Shown: positions 1-7,624, numbered from the stretch's first letter. The stretch is 21,255 nt of DNA from Methanothermococcus okinawensis (GCA_015661585.1 DQVU01000015.1:1-21255); one strand, 5' to 3'. Numbers and translations are program-made. The notes: generated by a model from the letters alone, not told the origin.

Positions 1-568
1 CAGAGGGCATGCCATGGGGGAGTGTTGTTTTCCTATCTGATAGTACTATAGAATCAAAGGCAGGTTTTATACTACCCATCTTCCTCATCATATACTCTAT
101 CTCCCCTGCCAACTCCATCTCTGTAATACCCTCCTTACTTAGACAGTCTATTCCATACTCTAGTGCCCTTTTACTAATCTTAGATGCCCTCTTAATAAAC
201 TCTATCTCCCTCTCTGTCTTTATACTCCTCATCTCCACCAACTTCTTAGATACTATCTTGTAGTCCTCAGAGAGATACTTAATATACCTTAGTGGAAATG
301 TCTCCTCAACACCATCACATCCTTTAATTACATCCTTTACACTTTCCATTAGGGAAACCTCTATCTTTCCATCCAATCCTTGGAAACTCCTATATTCCAA
401 CTTTGAAAGGTGAAGTACAGTACTTTCATTTTCTACATCGAAGGTTAGAAGGGAGTTATGAGGTGGATACCTCTCTAAGAAGTAGTTTATATTCTCCTTA
501 CTTAACAGTACACATCTCTTTATACTGTTTTCCTCTAAGTACTCTAAGAAAGTTTTTATCTTATCCAC
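1..568 (-). CDS. Xaa-Pro dipeptidase/aminopeptidase (M24 family), N-terminal part, cut by left edge
   Basis: An open minus-strand frame runs from a GTG at 568 off the left edge (about 189 codons visible). An in-frame stop lies shortly upstream at about 605-607 and a GGTGAGA ribosome-binding site at 572-578 precedes the GTG, so I chose that start. Residues about 1-115 look like the variable N-terminal lobe of creatinase/prolidase proteins. The following stretch with MRSIKTEREIEFIKRASKI and then PAFDSIVLSDRKTTLPHG is typical of the entry to the M24B pita-bread catalytic domain; the final His is the conserved substrate-side His. The metal-binding Asp, His and Glu residues lie beyond the window, so activity cannot be judged. 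The family removes residues from Xaa-Pro peptides in the cytoplasm. A TATA-like element at 643-652 on this strand would give a leader of about 50 nt. Confidence 0.85.
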   Translation of the reverse strand, partial: MDKIKTFLEYLEENSIKRCVLLSKENINYFLERYPPHNSLLTFDVENESTVLHLSKLEYRSFQGLDGKIEVSLMESVKDVIKGCDGVEETFPLRYIKYLSEDYKIVSKKLVEMRSIKTEREIEFIKRASKISKRALEYGIDCLSKEGITEMELAGEIEYMMRKMGSIKPAFDSIVLSDRKTTLPHGMPS

Positions 569-642
569 AGTCTCACCAACAAAACCTATTAATAAGTGTA
601 TTTAACATCACAAACTTCAATATTCACCAATAATAAAATTTA

Positions 643-652
643 TATTTAAAAT
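643..652 (-). promoter_or_regulatory. TATA box for the M24 peptidase gene
   Basis: Read on the minus strand this is TTTAAATATA, in the usual archaeal form. A start about 25 nt downstream would fall near 619, about 50 nt before the GTG at 568. Position and sequence are seen; use as a promoter is inferred. Confidence 0.45.
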
Positions 653-810
653 GATTGCTAACAAATAACATGATAAAGATGTGAGGTATTAGAAACTATG
701 ACATAAAATTAAATTTCTTAAGATCTACAGAAAATATAGGTAAGTTAATTTCTCGGAATAAGGATTGATCATCCTATCCTACATTTGTTAGATACACTCC
801 AGGATGGAAA

Positions 811-820
811 GATTTAAATA
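811..820 (+). promoter_or_regulatory. BRE/TATA box of the RNA candidate at 843-1012
   Basis: GGAAAGATTTAAATA has a purine-rich BRE followed by a TATA box, with transcription expected near 841-845. The structured segment begins just there. A separate TATA-like sequence lies closer to rps8e, so this one probably serves an independent transcript. Confidence 0.5.
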
Positions 821-842
821 CTGACTAGCTTTAACAATACTT

Positions 843-1012
843 AAGGGATGTTCCCCAATAGGAGTAAGGTTTGCATGTTAAACTCAATAACCCAACGGAT
901 AATAAGTCCGTTGAGATAGGGGAGTCGTGAGCCCCTGCATCTCTCCATGAGGCCGAAACCGTTTAAAAAGTCGGCTGAACGGAAGAAACTCCACTACTAT
1001 TTAGAGTGGAGT
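843..1012 (+). ncRNA. Putative structured non-coding RNA, about 170 nt, with pseudoknot
   Basis: This segment is much richer in G+C than its flanks and folds well by eye. A short hairpin GGGA/TCCC starts at 845. A perfect 7-bp hairpin CAACGGA/TCCGTTG is at 893-899 and 907-913 with a 7-nt loop. A second hairpin pairs GAGAT (913-917) with ATCTC (939-943) and AGGGG (918-922) with CCCCT (932-936), leaving a 2-nt bulge; it shares G913 with the first. GCCGA (952-956) pairs with TCGGC (971-975) while CCGTT (959-963) pairs with AACGG (978-982), an interleaved H-type pseudoknot. An 8-bp hairpin ACTCCACT/AGTGGAGT at 988-995 and 1005-1012 closes the segment. A TATA box sits at the right distance upstream. 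I do not recognise the family. It does not look like tRNA, 5S, SRP RNA or RNase P RNA. An uncatalogued small RNA or an Hgc-type archaeal RNA are possible. Confidence 0.55.
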
Positions 1013-1047
1013 ATTTCATAGTATAATACTTGTTGTTAAAATAGATG

Positions 1048-1057
1048 TTTAAAAATA
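1048..1057 (+). promoter_or_regulatory. TATA-like box for rps8e
   Basis: TTTAAAAATA lies 31-40 bases before the S8e start codon and would place transcription near 1075-1080, giving a very short leader that still holds the GGTGAT ribosome-binding site. Inferred from sequence only. Confidence 0.35.
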
Positions 1058-1087
1058 AAACACAGAGAGTATTAAATTGGTGATACA

Positions 1088-1471
1088 ATGGGAGTATGGC
1101 AGGGTAGAAGTAGGAGAAAACCTTCAGGAGGTAAGTACAAGTTAGTTGTTAAGAAACGTAAAAGAGAAATGGGTAGGGAACCTACAGAAACTCTCTTAGC
1201 AGATGAAGTTAGGGTAAAGATAATAAGAACAAGAGGAGGAAATAGAAAGGTAAGACTACTGAGGACAAACTACGCTAATGTAATGGATCCTAAAAAGGGT
1301 GTCTGTAGGAAGGTGGCAATATTGAACGTGGTGGAAAACGAGGCCAACAAACACTATATCAGAAGAAACATCATTACAAAAGGAGCTATTATTGAAACTG
1401 AAATTGGCAGGGCAAAGGTTACCTCAAGACCTGGGCAGGATGGTGTAGTTAATGCAGTTCTAATAGAGTAA
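1088..1471 (+). CDS. rps8e: 30S ribosomal protein S8e
   Basis: The 127-residue product is a full-length archaeal S8e, a small-subunit ribosomal protein with no bacterial homolog. It starts with MGVWQGRSRRKPSGGKYK, the conserved basic N-terminus of the family, and continues with basic beta-barrel segments (RVKIIRTRGGNRKVRLLR near residues 42-59) and the conserved end ITKGAIIETEIGRAKVTSRP followed by GQDGVVNAVLIE. The start is supported by GGTGAT a few bases upstream. It appears monocistronic: an RNA candidate lies upstream, a U-rich tract follows the stop (about 1474-1490), and then comes almost 800 bp without genes. Confidence 0.97.
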   Translation: MGVWQGRSRRKPSGGKYKLVVKKRKREMGREPTETLLADEVRVKIIRTRGGNRKVRLLRTNYANVMDPKKGVCRKVAILNVVENEANKHYIRRNIITKGAIIETEIGRAKVTSRPGQDGVVNAVLIE

Positions 1472-1473
1472 TT

Positions 1474-1490
1474 TATTCTTTCTTTTTAAT
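1474..1490 (+). terminator. Poly-T termination tract after rps8e
   Basis: The stop codon is followed at once by a pyrimidine/T-rich run (TTTATTCTTTCTTTTTAA), matching the U-rich tracts that end archaeal transcripts without a hairpin. Inferred. Confidence 0.35.
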
Positions 1491-1540
1491 GAAATTTCCA
1501 CTCTTTTAAAATGAAGGGATTAAAAATCCTTTAATAGAGT

Positions 1541-1855
1541 AAAATCATACTCTGTTTCCCAGTACATAGTGTAGTCTAGGGAATAAGAACTTATTTTATT
1601 TTTTTCACGTGTATTTGTTACTTTATTTAGGATTTTTTATTTTTTAATTTTAATTATCCTCCTTATAATTATAGAGTCCTGAACAAAATTAATTATAATA
1701 ACAACAACTATGGAGATCTTGAATAAAAAATTAAAATCATAAAATAAAATTCTTAAAAACACCTAAATAAAGAATATAATTAGGTGAAAAAGCAAAGTAT
1801 GACCATTATTTCCTAGACTACACTGAGTACTGGAGTAGTAGGTAAGATTTCTGTC
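1541..1855. repeat. Dispersed intergenic repeat, copy A: long imperfect palindrome
   Basis: The ends are a near-perfect inverted repeat. 1559-1585 (CCAGTACATAGTGTAGTCTA, then GGGAATA) matches the reverse complement of 1807-1833 at 24 of 27 positions, and weaker symmetry extends outward to about 1541 and 1855. Inside, both arms contain TTTATTTAGG followed by an AT-rich tract: plus strand near 1621-1665, minus strand near 1725-1775. The right arm read on the minus strand (about 1855 to 1699) aligns with copies B and C over the order ACAGAAATC, CCAGTACTC, ATTCTTTATTTAGGT, TTTTAAGAATTTT, AGTTGTTGTTA. No ORF is present. It fills most of the rps8e-argD gap. Confidence 0.7.
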
Positions 1856-1860
1856 AAATC

Positions 1861-2100
1861 TTTTCTTAAGAGTTTTTTACACTTTTATTGTTATTTTTTA
1901 ATTTTTCTATTTTACCCTAATTATCTTTTTATTATAGTTTAAAAAGTTATGTTCTTGACTATAATATTTTTAATCACTACTTTGATAGAAAATAAGGTTA
2001 AGATAAAAATATAGAAAACCCTAATTCTCATAAAATTCATTAGACAAATAAAATACTCTCTTTGAACACTTCTGAATACTAAAAGAGTGGAGTAAATCCT
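1861..2100. repeat. Repeat-related AT-rich flank next to copy A
   Basis: The 13-mer GTTATGTTCTTGA at 1946-1958 recurs exactly at 8308-8320 in the copy C gap, followed in both by a similar TATA-rich stretch. ACAAATAAAATA (2044-2055) recurs just before the pelota gene (8351-8362). A terminus-like CTTCTGAATACT lies near 2069-2080. This is probably a second, more decayed repeat beside copy A. No gene is visible up to the argD promoter area. Confidence 0.4.
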
Positions 2101-2268
2101 TTCTCACAGAACGATATTATAGACATCATATTATTTTTTACATTAACTGACATAAGTTTTTATATTTTAGCTCCTGCCAAAAAGATAAATAATTTAAATA
2201 ACAAAGTTTGAGTTACTCTTATAGATATCCTTAAAATGACGATATATTTTTATTATTGGTGAAAACCT

Positions 2269-3498
2269 ATGGATATCTTCAATGAGATATACAGAGATAT
2301 AGATGAGAGTACTGTAATTAAAGAGGAGAAAAAATATATAATGAACACTTACGGGAGGCTCCCTCTAGTCCTTATCAGAGGTAACGGAGTCTATGTGGAA
2401 GATGTAAAGGGAAGAAAATACTTAGACTTTATCTCGGGGATCGGTGTAAACAGTATAGGACACTGTAATCCAAAGTTGATAGAAAACGTAAAAAAACAAC
2501 TTGAAACTCTCATCCATGTATCTAACCTATATTACACTGTCCCCCAGGTGAAGTTGGCAAAAAAACTTGCACATCTCTCAGGTTTAGATAAAGCCTTTTT
2601 CTCAAATAGTGGTGCAGAGGCAAACGAAGGGGCCATAAAACTTGCAAGGAGATACGGTAAAAAGATGGGGATAGGAGAGGGGGAGATAATAACTATGGAA
2701 AGAGGATTCCATGGGAGGACATTGGCAACTATAACTGCAACTTCAAAGGTGGAGTATCAGAAAGGTTTTGAACCCCTTCCAAAGGGATTCAAGTATGTGC
2801 CCTTTAACGACTTGGATAAACTGGTGGAGAGTATATCTAATAAAACCACAGGTATAATGATAGAACCTATCCAGGGAGAGGGAGGAATACATGTTGCAGA
2901 TAAGGAATACCTAAAGGGTGTTAGGGATATATGTGATGATAGGGGTATTCTTCTCATATTCGACGAGGTACAGTGTGGTATTGGAAGGACTGGAAAGATG
3001 TTCGCCTATCAACACTACGATGTTAAACCTGATATACTAACATTGGCAAAGGCCCTGGGTGGTGGGATCCCCATAGGGGCCACCTTGGCTAAGGAGGAGG
3101 TTGCCCAGGCTTTCACGCCTGGAAGTCATGGATCTACCTTCGGTGGCAACCCCCTAGCCTGTGTAAGTGCCTACGTTACCCTGAGTATTGTGGAGGATCT
3201 TTTAACGCATGTAGAGAAGATGGGAGAGTACTTTATGAAAAAGTTGAGAAATCTACAAGGTAAATATCCATTTATAAAAGAGGTTAGGGGTATTGGTCTT
3301 ATGTTAGGTATGGAGTTGTCCTTCCAGGGAAGGGATGTGGTCAAAAAGATGCTTGAAAAGGGTTATCTGATAAACTGTACAGCGGAAAGTGTGTTGAGAT
3401 TCCTCCCTCCCCTTATTGTAGAAAAGGAGCATATAGACATCCTTGTAGATGCCTTGGATGAAGTATTTTCTGAGATAGAAGTTGAGATAGAAGTATAG
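2269..3498 (+). CDS. argD: Acetylornithine aminotransferase (class III PLP enzyme)
   Basis: The 409-residue protein is a fold-type I, class III aminotransferase. It carries NSGAEANE (113-120), GFHGRT (146-151) and EPIQGEGG (199-206). IFDEVQCGIGRTGK (230-243) holds the PLP-pyridine Asp232, and LTLAKALGGG (257-266) holds the Schiff-base Lys261. HGSTFGGNPLA precedes the C-terminal domain. The family converts N-acetylglutamate semialdehyde to N-acetylornithine in arginine synthesis, and archaeal members often also act on the lysine-pathway analogue. The start has a GGTGAAAA ribosome-binding site 8 bases upstream. It ends 3 bp from the convergent DUF655 gene. Length and motifs are those of a complete enzyme; substrate choice is inferred from close resemblance to ArgD. 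Confidence 0.93.
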   Translation: MDIFNEIYRDIDESTVIKEEKKYIMNTYGRLPLVLIRGNGVYVEDVKGRKYLDFISGIGVNSIGHCNPKLIENVKKQLETLIHVSNLYYTVPQVKLAKKLAHLSGLDKAFFSNSGAEANEGAIKLARRYGKKMGIGEGEIITMERGFHGRTLATITATSKVEYQKGFEPLPKGFKYVPFNDLDKLVESISNKTTGIMIEPIQGEGGIHVADKEYLKGVRDICDDRGILLIFDEVQCGIGRTGKMFAYQHYDVKPDILTLAKALGGGIPIGATLAKEEVAQAFTPGSHGSTFGGNPLACVSAYVTLSIVEDLLTHVEKMGEYFMKKLRNLQGKYPFIKEVRGIGLMLGMELSFQGRDVVKKMLEKGYLINCTAESVLRFLPPLIVEKEHIDILVDALDEVFSEIEVEIEV

Positions 3499-3501
3499 AT
3501 A

Positions 3502-4083
3502 CTATTCCCTCTCCCTCCACTTGACAAATAGATAGTACTTCTGTGGTTCTTTTAACTCCTCCTCTATCCTCTTTGCTATGGCATTTAGGAGGTTTCTATG
3601 GATTCTCCTCTCTATATCTTCAAAACTTTCAAAGGGTTTTTTCTCCCTCTCCTCCAATATCTTCCACATAAGTGTTTTACCAACCCCGGGTAGAAGTTGA
3701 AGTGTATGTAATCTCGTTGTTATAGGTTGACATTTATTGATAAAATCTACAAACCTTTTTTCATTCCGTTTAACAGCCTCCATTATGACGTAAAGTAACT
3801 CAGTTTTTGCAGTAGGTGTTAAATCCTCATACCTTAGGGTTCTTGAAATATACTCCACTTTATCCCTTTTACCCCTTCCAATATATACCCTTTCAGCCAA
3901 ATCCACGCTTTGATCCTTCTTTATAATCATCTCCATAAGTATAAACTGTTTTTCACCAAATCCCTGGGCAATAGGTTTTCTCTGATGAATGGGAACGCTC
4001 TCCTCGGGATACCCATATGGTAAAAAATCTAACACATAAGCGTAGTTCTCAAAGACTCTCTTCTTACCTCTGTATTTTTTCAT
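3502..4083 (-). CDS. DUF655 family protein with helix-hairpin-helix
   Basis: This is the third gene of the rpl21e-rpo4-DUF655 operon. The 193-residue product matches archaeal DUF655: a basic N-terminus, the conserved YAYVLDFLPYGYPEE segment (about 14-28) expected to form a small beta-barrel, and a C-terminal helix-hairpin-helix LQLLPGVGKTLMWKIL (128-143) of the kind that contacts nucleic-acid backbone. Its role is unproven; conserved linkage to L21e and RNA polymerase Rpo4 suggests RNA binding in translation or transcription. An upstream in-frame GTG (4092) would add three residues, but that GTG is part of the ribosome-binding site AGAGGGTG ahead of ATG 4083, so I use 4083. Confidence 0.85.
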   Translation of the reverse strand: MKKYRGKKRVFENYAYVLDFLPYGYPEESVPIHQRKPIAQGFGEKQFILMEMIIKKDQSVDLAERVYIGRGKRDKVEYISRTLRYEDLTPTAKTELLYVIMEAVKRNEKRFVDFINKCQPITTRLHTLQLLPGVGKTLMWKILEEREKKPFESFEDIERRIHRNLLNAIAKRIEEELKEPQKYYLFVKWRERE

Positions 4084-4161
4084 ACAATACACCCTCTGAA
4101 ATTTAAGGATAAAAAAAATAGAAAATAAGTGATTTAAAATAAGTAATAATAGAAAAAATAA

Positions 4162-4491
4162 TTACTTAATGTATTTACGGACTGTATTTAGTATTTCCTG
4201 TACATTCTCTGGGAGATTAGACTTGTAGAATATTACCTTTAAATCCTCTTCATCCTTAGGAAGTAAATCCACTATCTTAACACTGGTTCTCTCATCTAAA
4301 CCTAAACTCCTCAGTTCATTGAGTAACTCTTCAGCCTCTTCAACACTCAATTTTGCAAATTTTTCTAAGTAATTCAGTGCACAGTTGAGTTCGTAAGGTA
4401 TTTCCTCGTAGTTTTTTCTGTTGTTGTTAATCATCTCCTTTGACTGGGATATAGTAACGTATCTTTCAGAGATTAACTTCTTCCCTATCAT
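4162..4491 (-). CDS. rpo4: DNA-directed RNA polymerase subunit Rpo4 (RpoF)
   Basis: The 109-residue product matches archaeal Rpo4 (subunit F, counterpart of eukaryotic Rpb4). It begins with MIGKKLISERYVTISQSKE and is otherwise almost all helical, with the conserved YELNCALNYLEKFAKLSVEEA and a C-terminal HRDC-like part ending in LLPKDEEDLKVIF. With Rpo7 it forms the polymerase stalk that helps promoter opening and binds emerging RNA. It lies 20 nt after the L21e stop and about 78 nt before the DUF655 start, a cluster seen in many archaea. The ribosome-binding sequence GGATTACT is only moderate. Confidence 0.93.
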   Translation of the reverse strand: MIGKKLISERYVTISQSKEMINNNRKNYEEIPYELNCALNYLEKFAKLSVEEAEELLNELRSLGLDERTSVKIVDLLPKDEEDLKVIFYKSNLPENVQEILNTVRKYIK

Positions 4492-4511
4492 AGTAATCCA
4501 AATTTAATTTT

Positions 4512-4811
4512 TTAATTACCTCTATATTCCCTTAGATGTTGTGGTCTAACTATAACATCCTTGTACTTCCCTCCATCTCTAACTCTGACGATAAAGGCCC
4601 TACCCCTCTGTCCAACTACGGTACCAGTTTTCCCATGGAACTTTGGATGGGGCATACCTTTGTGTACTGAAGGATCTATTACGATGTGGACGATATCTCC
4701 CACTTTATACTCCTTCAACGCCCTTGTAACAGGATACATTCCCCTCTCTCTTGGATGTTTCCTAAGTTTATGCCTTGTTTTACTCCTGAAACCTTTACTC
4801 CTCTGTACCAT
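4512..4811 (-). CDS. rpl21e: 50S ribosomal protein L21e
   Basis: This is a full-length archaeal/eukaryotic-type L21e of 99 residues. It has the basic N-terminus MVQRSKGFRSKTRHKLRKHP, then RGMYPVTRALKEYKVGDIVHI and the SH3-like barrel with FHGKTGTVVGQRGRAFIVRV. It is the first gene of the rpl21e-rpo4-DUF655 operon. The longer frame from GTG 4817 adds two residues, but that GTG lies in the AGGAGTGAG ribosome-binding stretch serving ATG 4811, so the ATG is preferred. The leader lies in the gap that also holds repeat copy B. Confidence 0.95.
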   Translation of the reverse strand: MVQRSKGFRSKTRHKLRKHPRERGMYPVTRALKEYKVGDIVHIVIDPSVHKGMPHPKFHGKTGTVVGQRGRAFIVRVRDGGKYKDVIVRPQHLREYRGN

Positions 4812-4973
4812 ACTCACTCCTCCTCCTTTTTAATAATGATAAAAATTATAATTTTATAATCAACTATAAAAAGATTATTGTATATTGGTATTAAAGTTAC
4901 AAACTTATAATAAAAATAATAATTAAAAATAATAACGAGAATAAAAAAATAAGAAACTCCTTAAGAAGACAAA

Positions 4974-5236
4974 TTAACAGAAATCCTACTCTGTTTTCCA
5001 GCACACAGGACAGATCGGGAGATAAGACCTATATTTTACTTTTTTTATATTCTTTATTTAGGTATTGTTTTAAGAATTTTTATTTTTTTGATTATAATAA
5101 TTCTTATTATTTTATCGAAGTCTTTCATAGTTGTTGTTAATTTAAAAAATTTTGTTTATTGCTAGAATTTTAATATAAATTAAAATATTGTTGTTCTCTT
5201 TACACCATTCTGAGTATTGGAAGAAGAAGAGATCTT
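4974..5236 (+). repeat. Dispersed intergenic repeat, copy B
   Basis: The block starts ATTAACAGAAATC (4974-), almost identical to the start of copy C. It continues with TTCCAGCACACAGGA, then TTATATTCTTTATTTAGG (as in copy A minus strand), TTTTAAGAATTTTTATTTTTT and AATTCTTATTATTTT, and TAGTTGTTGTTAATTT near 5128-5143. AAGAATT (about 5072-5078) and AATTCTT (about 5099-5105) can pair around an AT-rich loop. The far end, CTGAGTATTGG near 5210-5220, is an inverted relative of CCAGTACTCAG. It occupies the gap between pus10 and rpl21e; no ORF is seen. Confidence 0.65.
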
Positions 5237-5269
5237 ACTAACTCTACCCTTAAAGACATGTTTATGATA

Positions 5270-6598
5270 TTACTCATCATGAACCTTCAACACATCTAAC
5301 TCTTTACATACACATCTTTTATTTAGAATCTCAGAAACTGATGGAGAAGTTCTTCCATCATCTCCACTTATCAACTCTTTTATATATAACCCCCCATCAC
5401 AATACACCTTAAGTTTAAATCTCTTGGGATCTACCCTCTCTGTCCATGCCTTGTATACCTTACGGATCCTTACCAGATCTGCCCTTCTATGAGATACCCG
5501 TTGGGGAGTTCTCTGATATACAGTTAAATTTTCCAATTTCTTCTCTAACTCTGAAAGTTCCTTATCGGAGACCTCCTCCTCACATTCAACAAGTGCCAGA
5601 TAAGTCTTTTTATGAGGTTTATTTTTAAAGGATATTATATCTTTTCTAGTACCGTACTCCAAGTTAAGTACTTCAACCATTCCACTTCTGTTTATCCTCT
5701 CTCCTATCTCCTCCAGATTTACCTTCCTAACCTTAGGTTCCTTTATCTCAAGGACAAAGGGCCTTCCATCTCCAAGCATTCTTACATCGATATCCTCTCT
5801 TCCAGCACCGTGAAACGCCTCACTTTTACCTTTAAAGGCCTCCATGAAGGGCCCTGCAATTATCTCCTCTACTGAGATGGTGTATCTTTTTCCAGTGTAG
5901 TTACACTTTTCACATCCCTTACCTTTACAGTAGCCACAAGGCCATCTAGTCTGAGGGATACCTCTTACTAACTTTCTATACCTTCCTTTTATATATACAG
6001 GTGTAACCTGTAATTTTACCTTCTTCTTATAAGGGTTTATAAGAACGACTATATCAGGATTCTCCCTGTCGACAGTTTTAGATGTTTTTTCTATTAGTAG
6101 TTTCCCCATTGTTCTGTTAAACTCTTGTTTTATACTCTCCATATAAGGTGTTTTTATTCTCTCCTCAAATTTTTTTATAGATTTAGGGAGTAAAGTACCA
6201 ACTAAGAAGGTATCATATTCGTACTCACTTAATAACTTTAAAGTTTTCTCCAAGATTTTCTCCAGGTTTTTTTCCTGAAATATACCCTTACACCAGGGAC
6301 ATTTCTTGCTATCTACTTCTAAACCTTCGATCGCCCTTATCTCTGTCAATCCACTTCTGTATAGGTAGGACAGTTCTTCCTTTATTTTTTTTATCTCCTC
6401 CTCTACTTCTCCACACTTGAATCTCTCTACACCTTCAGATCTCTCTTTTAGATCGTACAACTTGGATTCCAACTCAATAGCCTTTGTCATCTTTATAGAC
6501 TTTCCCCTCTCGTAGTTTGATGTATGGAGTAACTTGGCGTACAACCTTCCAAAACACCTATGACATAATGGATAACTTTTAAGTATCTCTGTATCCAT
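5270..6598 (-). CDS. pus10: tRNA pseudouridine synthase Pus10
   Basis: The 442-residue protein matches archaeal Pus10 (PsuX), which makes pseudouridine 55, and often 54, in tRNA. The N-terminal part has zinc-type cysteines CHRC (12-15) and CPWC (100-103), followed by a THUMP-like RNA-binding region up to about residue 200. A further CGYCKGKGCEKC cluster is at 221-232. The catalytic domain has FHGAGREDIDVRMLGDGRPF (262-281). By analogy with the TruA GRTD motif, the GRED Asp269 is the catalytic Asp. TPQRVSHRRADLVR lies near the C-terminus, where the family has its substrate-binding segment. Length is typical and the frame is intact. It stands alone, divergent from the gene at 6827. Confidence 0.93.
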   Translation of the reverse strand: MDTEILKSYPLCHRCFGRLYAKLLHTSNYERGKSIKMTKAIELESKLYDLKERSEGVERFKCGEVEEEIKKIKEELSYLYRSGLTEIRAIEGLEVDSKKCPWCKGIFQEKNLEKILEKTLKLLSEYEYDTFLVGTLLPKSIKKFEERIKTPYMESIKQEFNRTMGKLLIEKTSKTVDRENPDIVVLINPYKKKVKLQVTPVYIKGRYRKLVRGIPQTRWPCGYCKGKGCEKCNYTGKRYTISVEEIIAGPFMEAFKGKSEAFHGAGREDIDVRMLGDGRPFVLEIKEPKVRKVNLEEIGERINRSGMVEVLNLEYGTRKDIISFKNKPHKKTYLALVECEEEVSDKELSELEKKLENLTVYQRTPQRVSHRRADLVRIRKVYKAWTERVDPKRFKLKVYCDGGLYIKELISGDDGRTSPSVSEILNKRCVCKELDVLKVHDE

Positions 6599-6826
6599 GG
6601 TGATCCCTTTATATTGTTGTGATGAAAATTAAAAAGTATTTTTTACTACAATAGTAGAATTAATATAAAAATTTAATAAAAAAATATAACAATAATAATT
6701 AAAATTTTCTATTATTTGGAGGGAGACTGTCAAAATAACAATAAATATTTTAAACTTTAATTTCCCATCAGTAATAATAAATAGAATTTAGGATTATGAA
6801 AGGTGAAAAATTAAAAAGATGAAATC

Positions 6827-7213
6827 ATGGAGATCCAATACGAGAGTATAAAGTTAGACTTCTGGTCCTTTCTAAGAGAAGCCTATAAAAAAAATATAAA
6901 GTTAGATCTTGGGCACTTTATTATACTAATAAAGTTGTTAGAGATAAACAAAGAGTATAACAATCTCATGAGGAGATATGGGAAGAGAAATGCCAGAAAA
7001 ATACTAGAGAATAAAGGAATATTTTCGAAGAATTCAGAGTACGTATCTGGGGAGTATTTAAAAAGATATATATCTCGAAACAGTAGGGGGGCGGTATATT
7101 CGAGGATTAAGGATTTACAGTCCTTGGGGTTTGAGATAAAAACTAAACCTGGAGCCTTAGGAGGATATAAATTATTAAAAACCCCTCAATGGTTCAAGTT
7201 GGTAGATTCTTAG
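6827..7213 (+). CDS. Uncharacterised protein with possible C-terminal winged helix
   Basis: I do not recognise a named family for this 128-residue protein. It is basic and mostly helical. The C-terminal third (about 86-117: RGAVYSRIKDLQSLGFEI, then a Gly-rich turn and GGYKL) resembles a winged helix-turn-helix recognition helix and wing, as in BirA-type or HTH_11 domains. No transmembrane segment or cysteine pattern is seen. Codon use resembles its neighbours. It is divergent from pus10, with a 228-bp AT-rich gap, and its stop overlaps the stop of the convergent ehbA-like gene by 4 bases. The nearest ribosome-binding candidate is AGATGA (6818-6823); a better GGTGA lies 20 bases back. A DNA-binding role is inferred only from the motif. 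Confidence 0.6.
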   Translation: MEIQYESIKLDFWSFLREAYKKNIKLDLGHFIILIKLLEINKEYNNLMRRYGKRNARKILENKGIFSKNSEYVSGEYLKRYISRNSRGAVYSRIKDLQSLGFEIKTKPGALGGYKLLKTPQWFKLVDS

Positions 7214-7518
7214 TTCCTATCGAAAATCTTTTTTATATAGGGTTCAAAAGGTACAATATCTTCCCTCTTTATAGGGACGATTGTGGCAACCTTTAATACC
7301 CTTCTCCTCGGATCGAGTCCTATAGTCAATGTTCCTGGAGTGAGGGTTATACTACACGCCAAGAGTACCTGTCCTATTAAACTGTTTATCTCAGTTTCTA
7401 TCTCTACTATCTGTGGATTTATATCACCATTTATACTCCTCTTTACTACATCCAACCATGCCTCACTTAAGGCCTTTGCCAGTATAAACAGGTACTCTAA
7501 AACGTCAAGGAGTAACAT
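7210..7518 (-). CDS. ehbA: MnhE/EhbA-like membrane subunit, probably energy-converting hydrogenase B subunit A
   Basis: The 102-residue protein has a hydrophobic N-terminal segment (MLLLDVLEYLFILAKALSEA). In its C-terminal half is the ITLTPGTLTIGL motif diagnostic of the MnhE family (Na+/H+ antiporter subunit E), which includes methanogen EhbA. No other Mrp antiporter genes are nearby, and Methanococcales scatter several ehb genes, so EhbA is favoured. Ehb is a membrane hydrogenase that drives ferredoxin reduction for carbon assimilation. The frame continues upstream to 7563 with a poly-Ile leader, but GGTGTATGTT directly precedes ATG 7518, a proper ribosome-binding site. The MnhE versus EhbA assignment rests on context and is less sure than the family. 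Confidence 0.68.
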   Translation of the reverse strand: MLLLDVLEYLFILAKALSEAWLDVVKRSINGDINPQIVEIETEINSLIGQVLLACSITLTPGTLTIGLDPRRRVLKVATIVPIKREDIVPFEPYIKKIFDRN

Positions 7519-7577
7519 AACATACACCAAAATTTTATAATAAAAAATAATTATAATTATCAATAATTACAAATAAG

Positions 7578-7585
7578 TATATATA
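7578..7585 (+). promoter_or_regulatory. TATA box for prefoldin alpha gene
   Basis: TATATATA after an A-rich BRE-like stretch; transcription would start near 7605-7610, just ahead of the GGTGG ribosome-binding site at 7616. Confidence 0.45.
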
Positions 7586-7624
7586 CCTTGCGATCTATAG
7601 AGATACAAAAAACAAGGTGGTATC

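Noticed and set aside
9..633. Plus-strand ORFs of 84 and 76 residues at the left end
   Set aside because: They are shadows of the minus-strand M24 peptidase, whose translation shows clear family motifs.
948..960. Hammerhead-ribozyme-like ATGAGGCCGAAA
   Set aside because: The second conserved GAAA and the three-stem arrangement around a cleavage site are missing.
843..1012. tRNA, 5S, SRP RNA or C/D box guide
   Set aside because: No T-loop GTTCRAATC, no SRP helix 8 GNAR/asymmetric loop pattern, and no paired RUGAUGA and CUGA boxes were visible.
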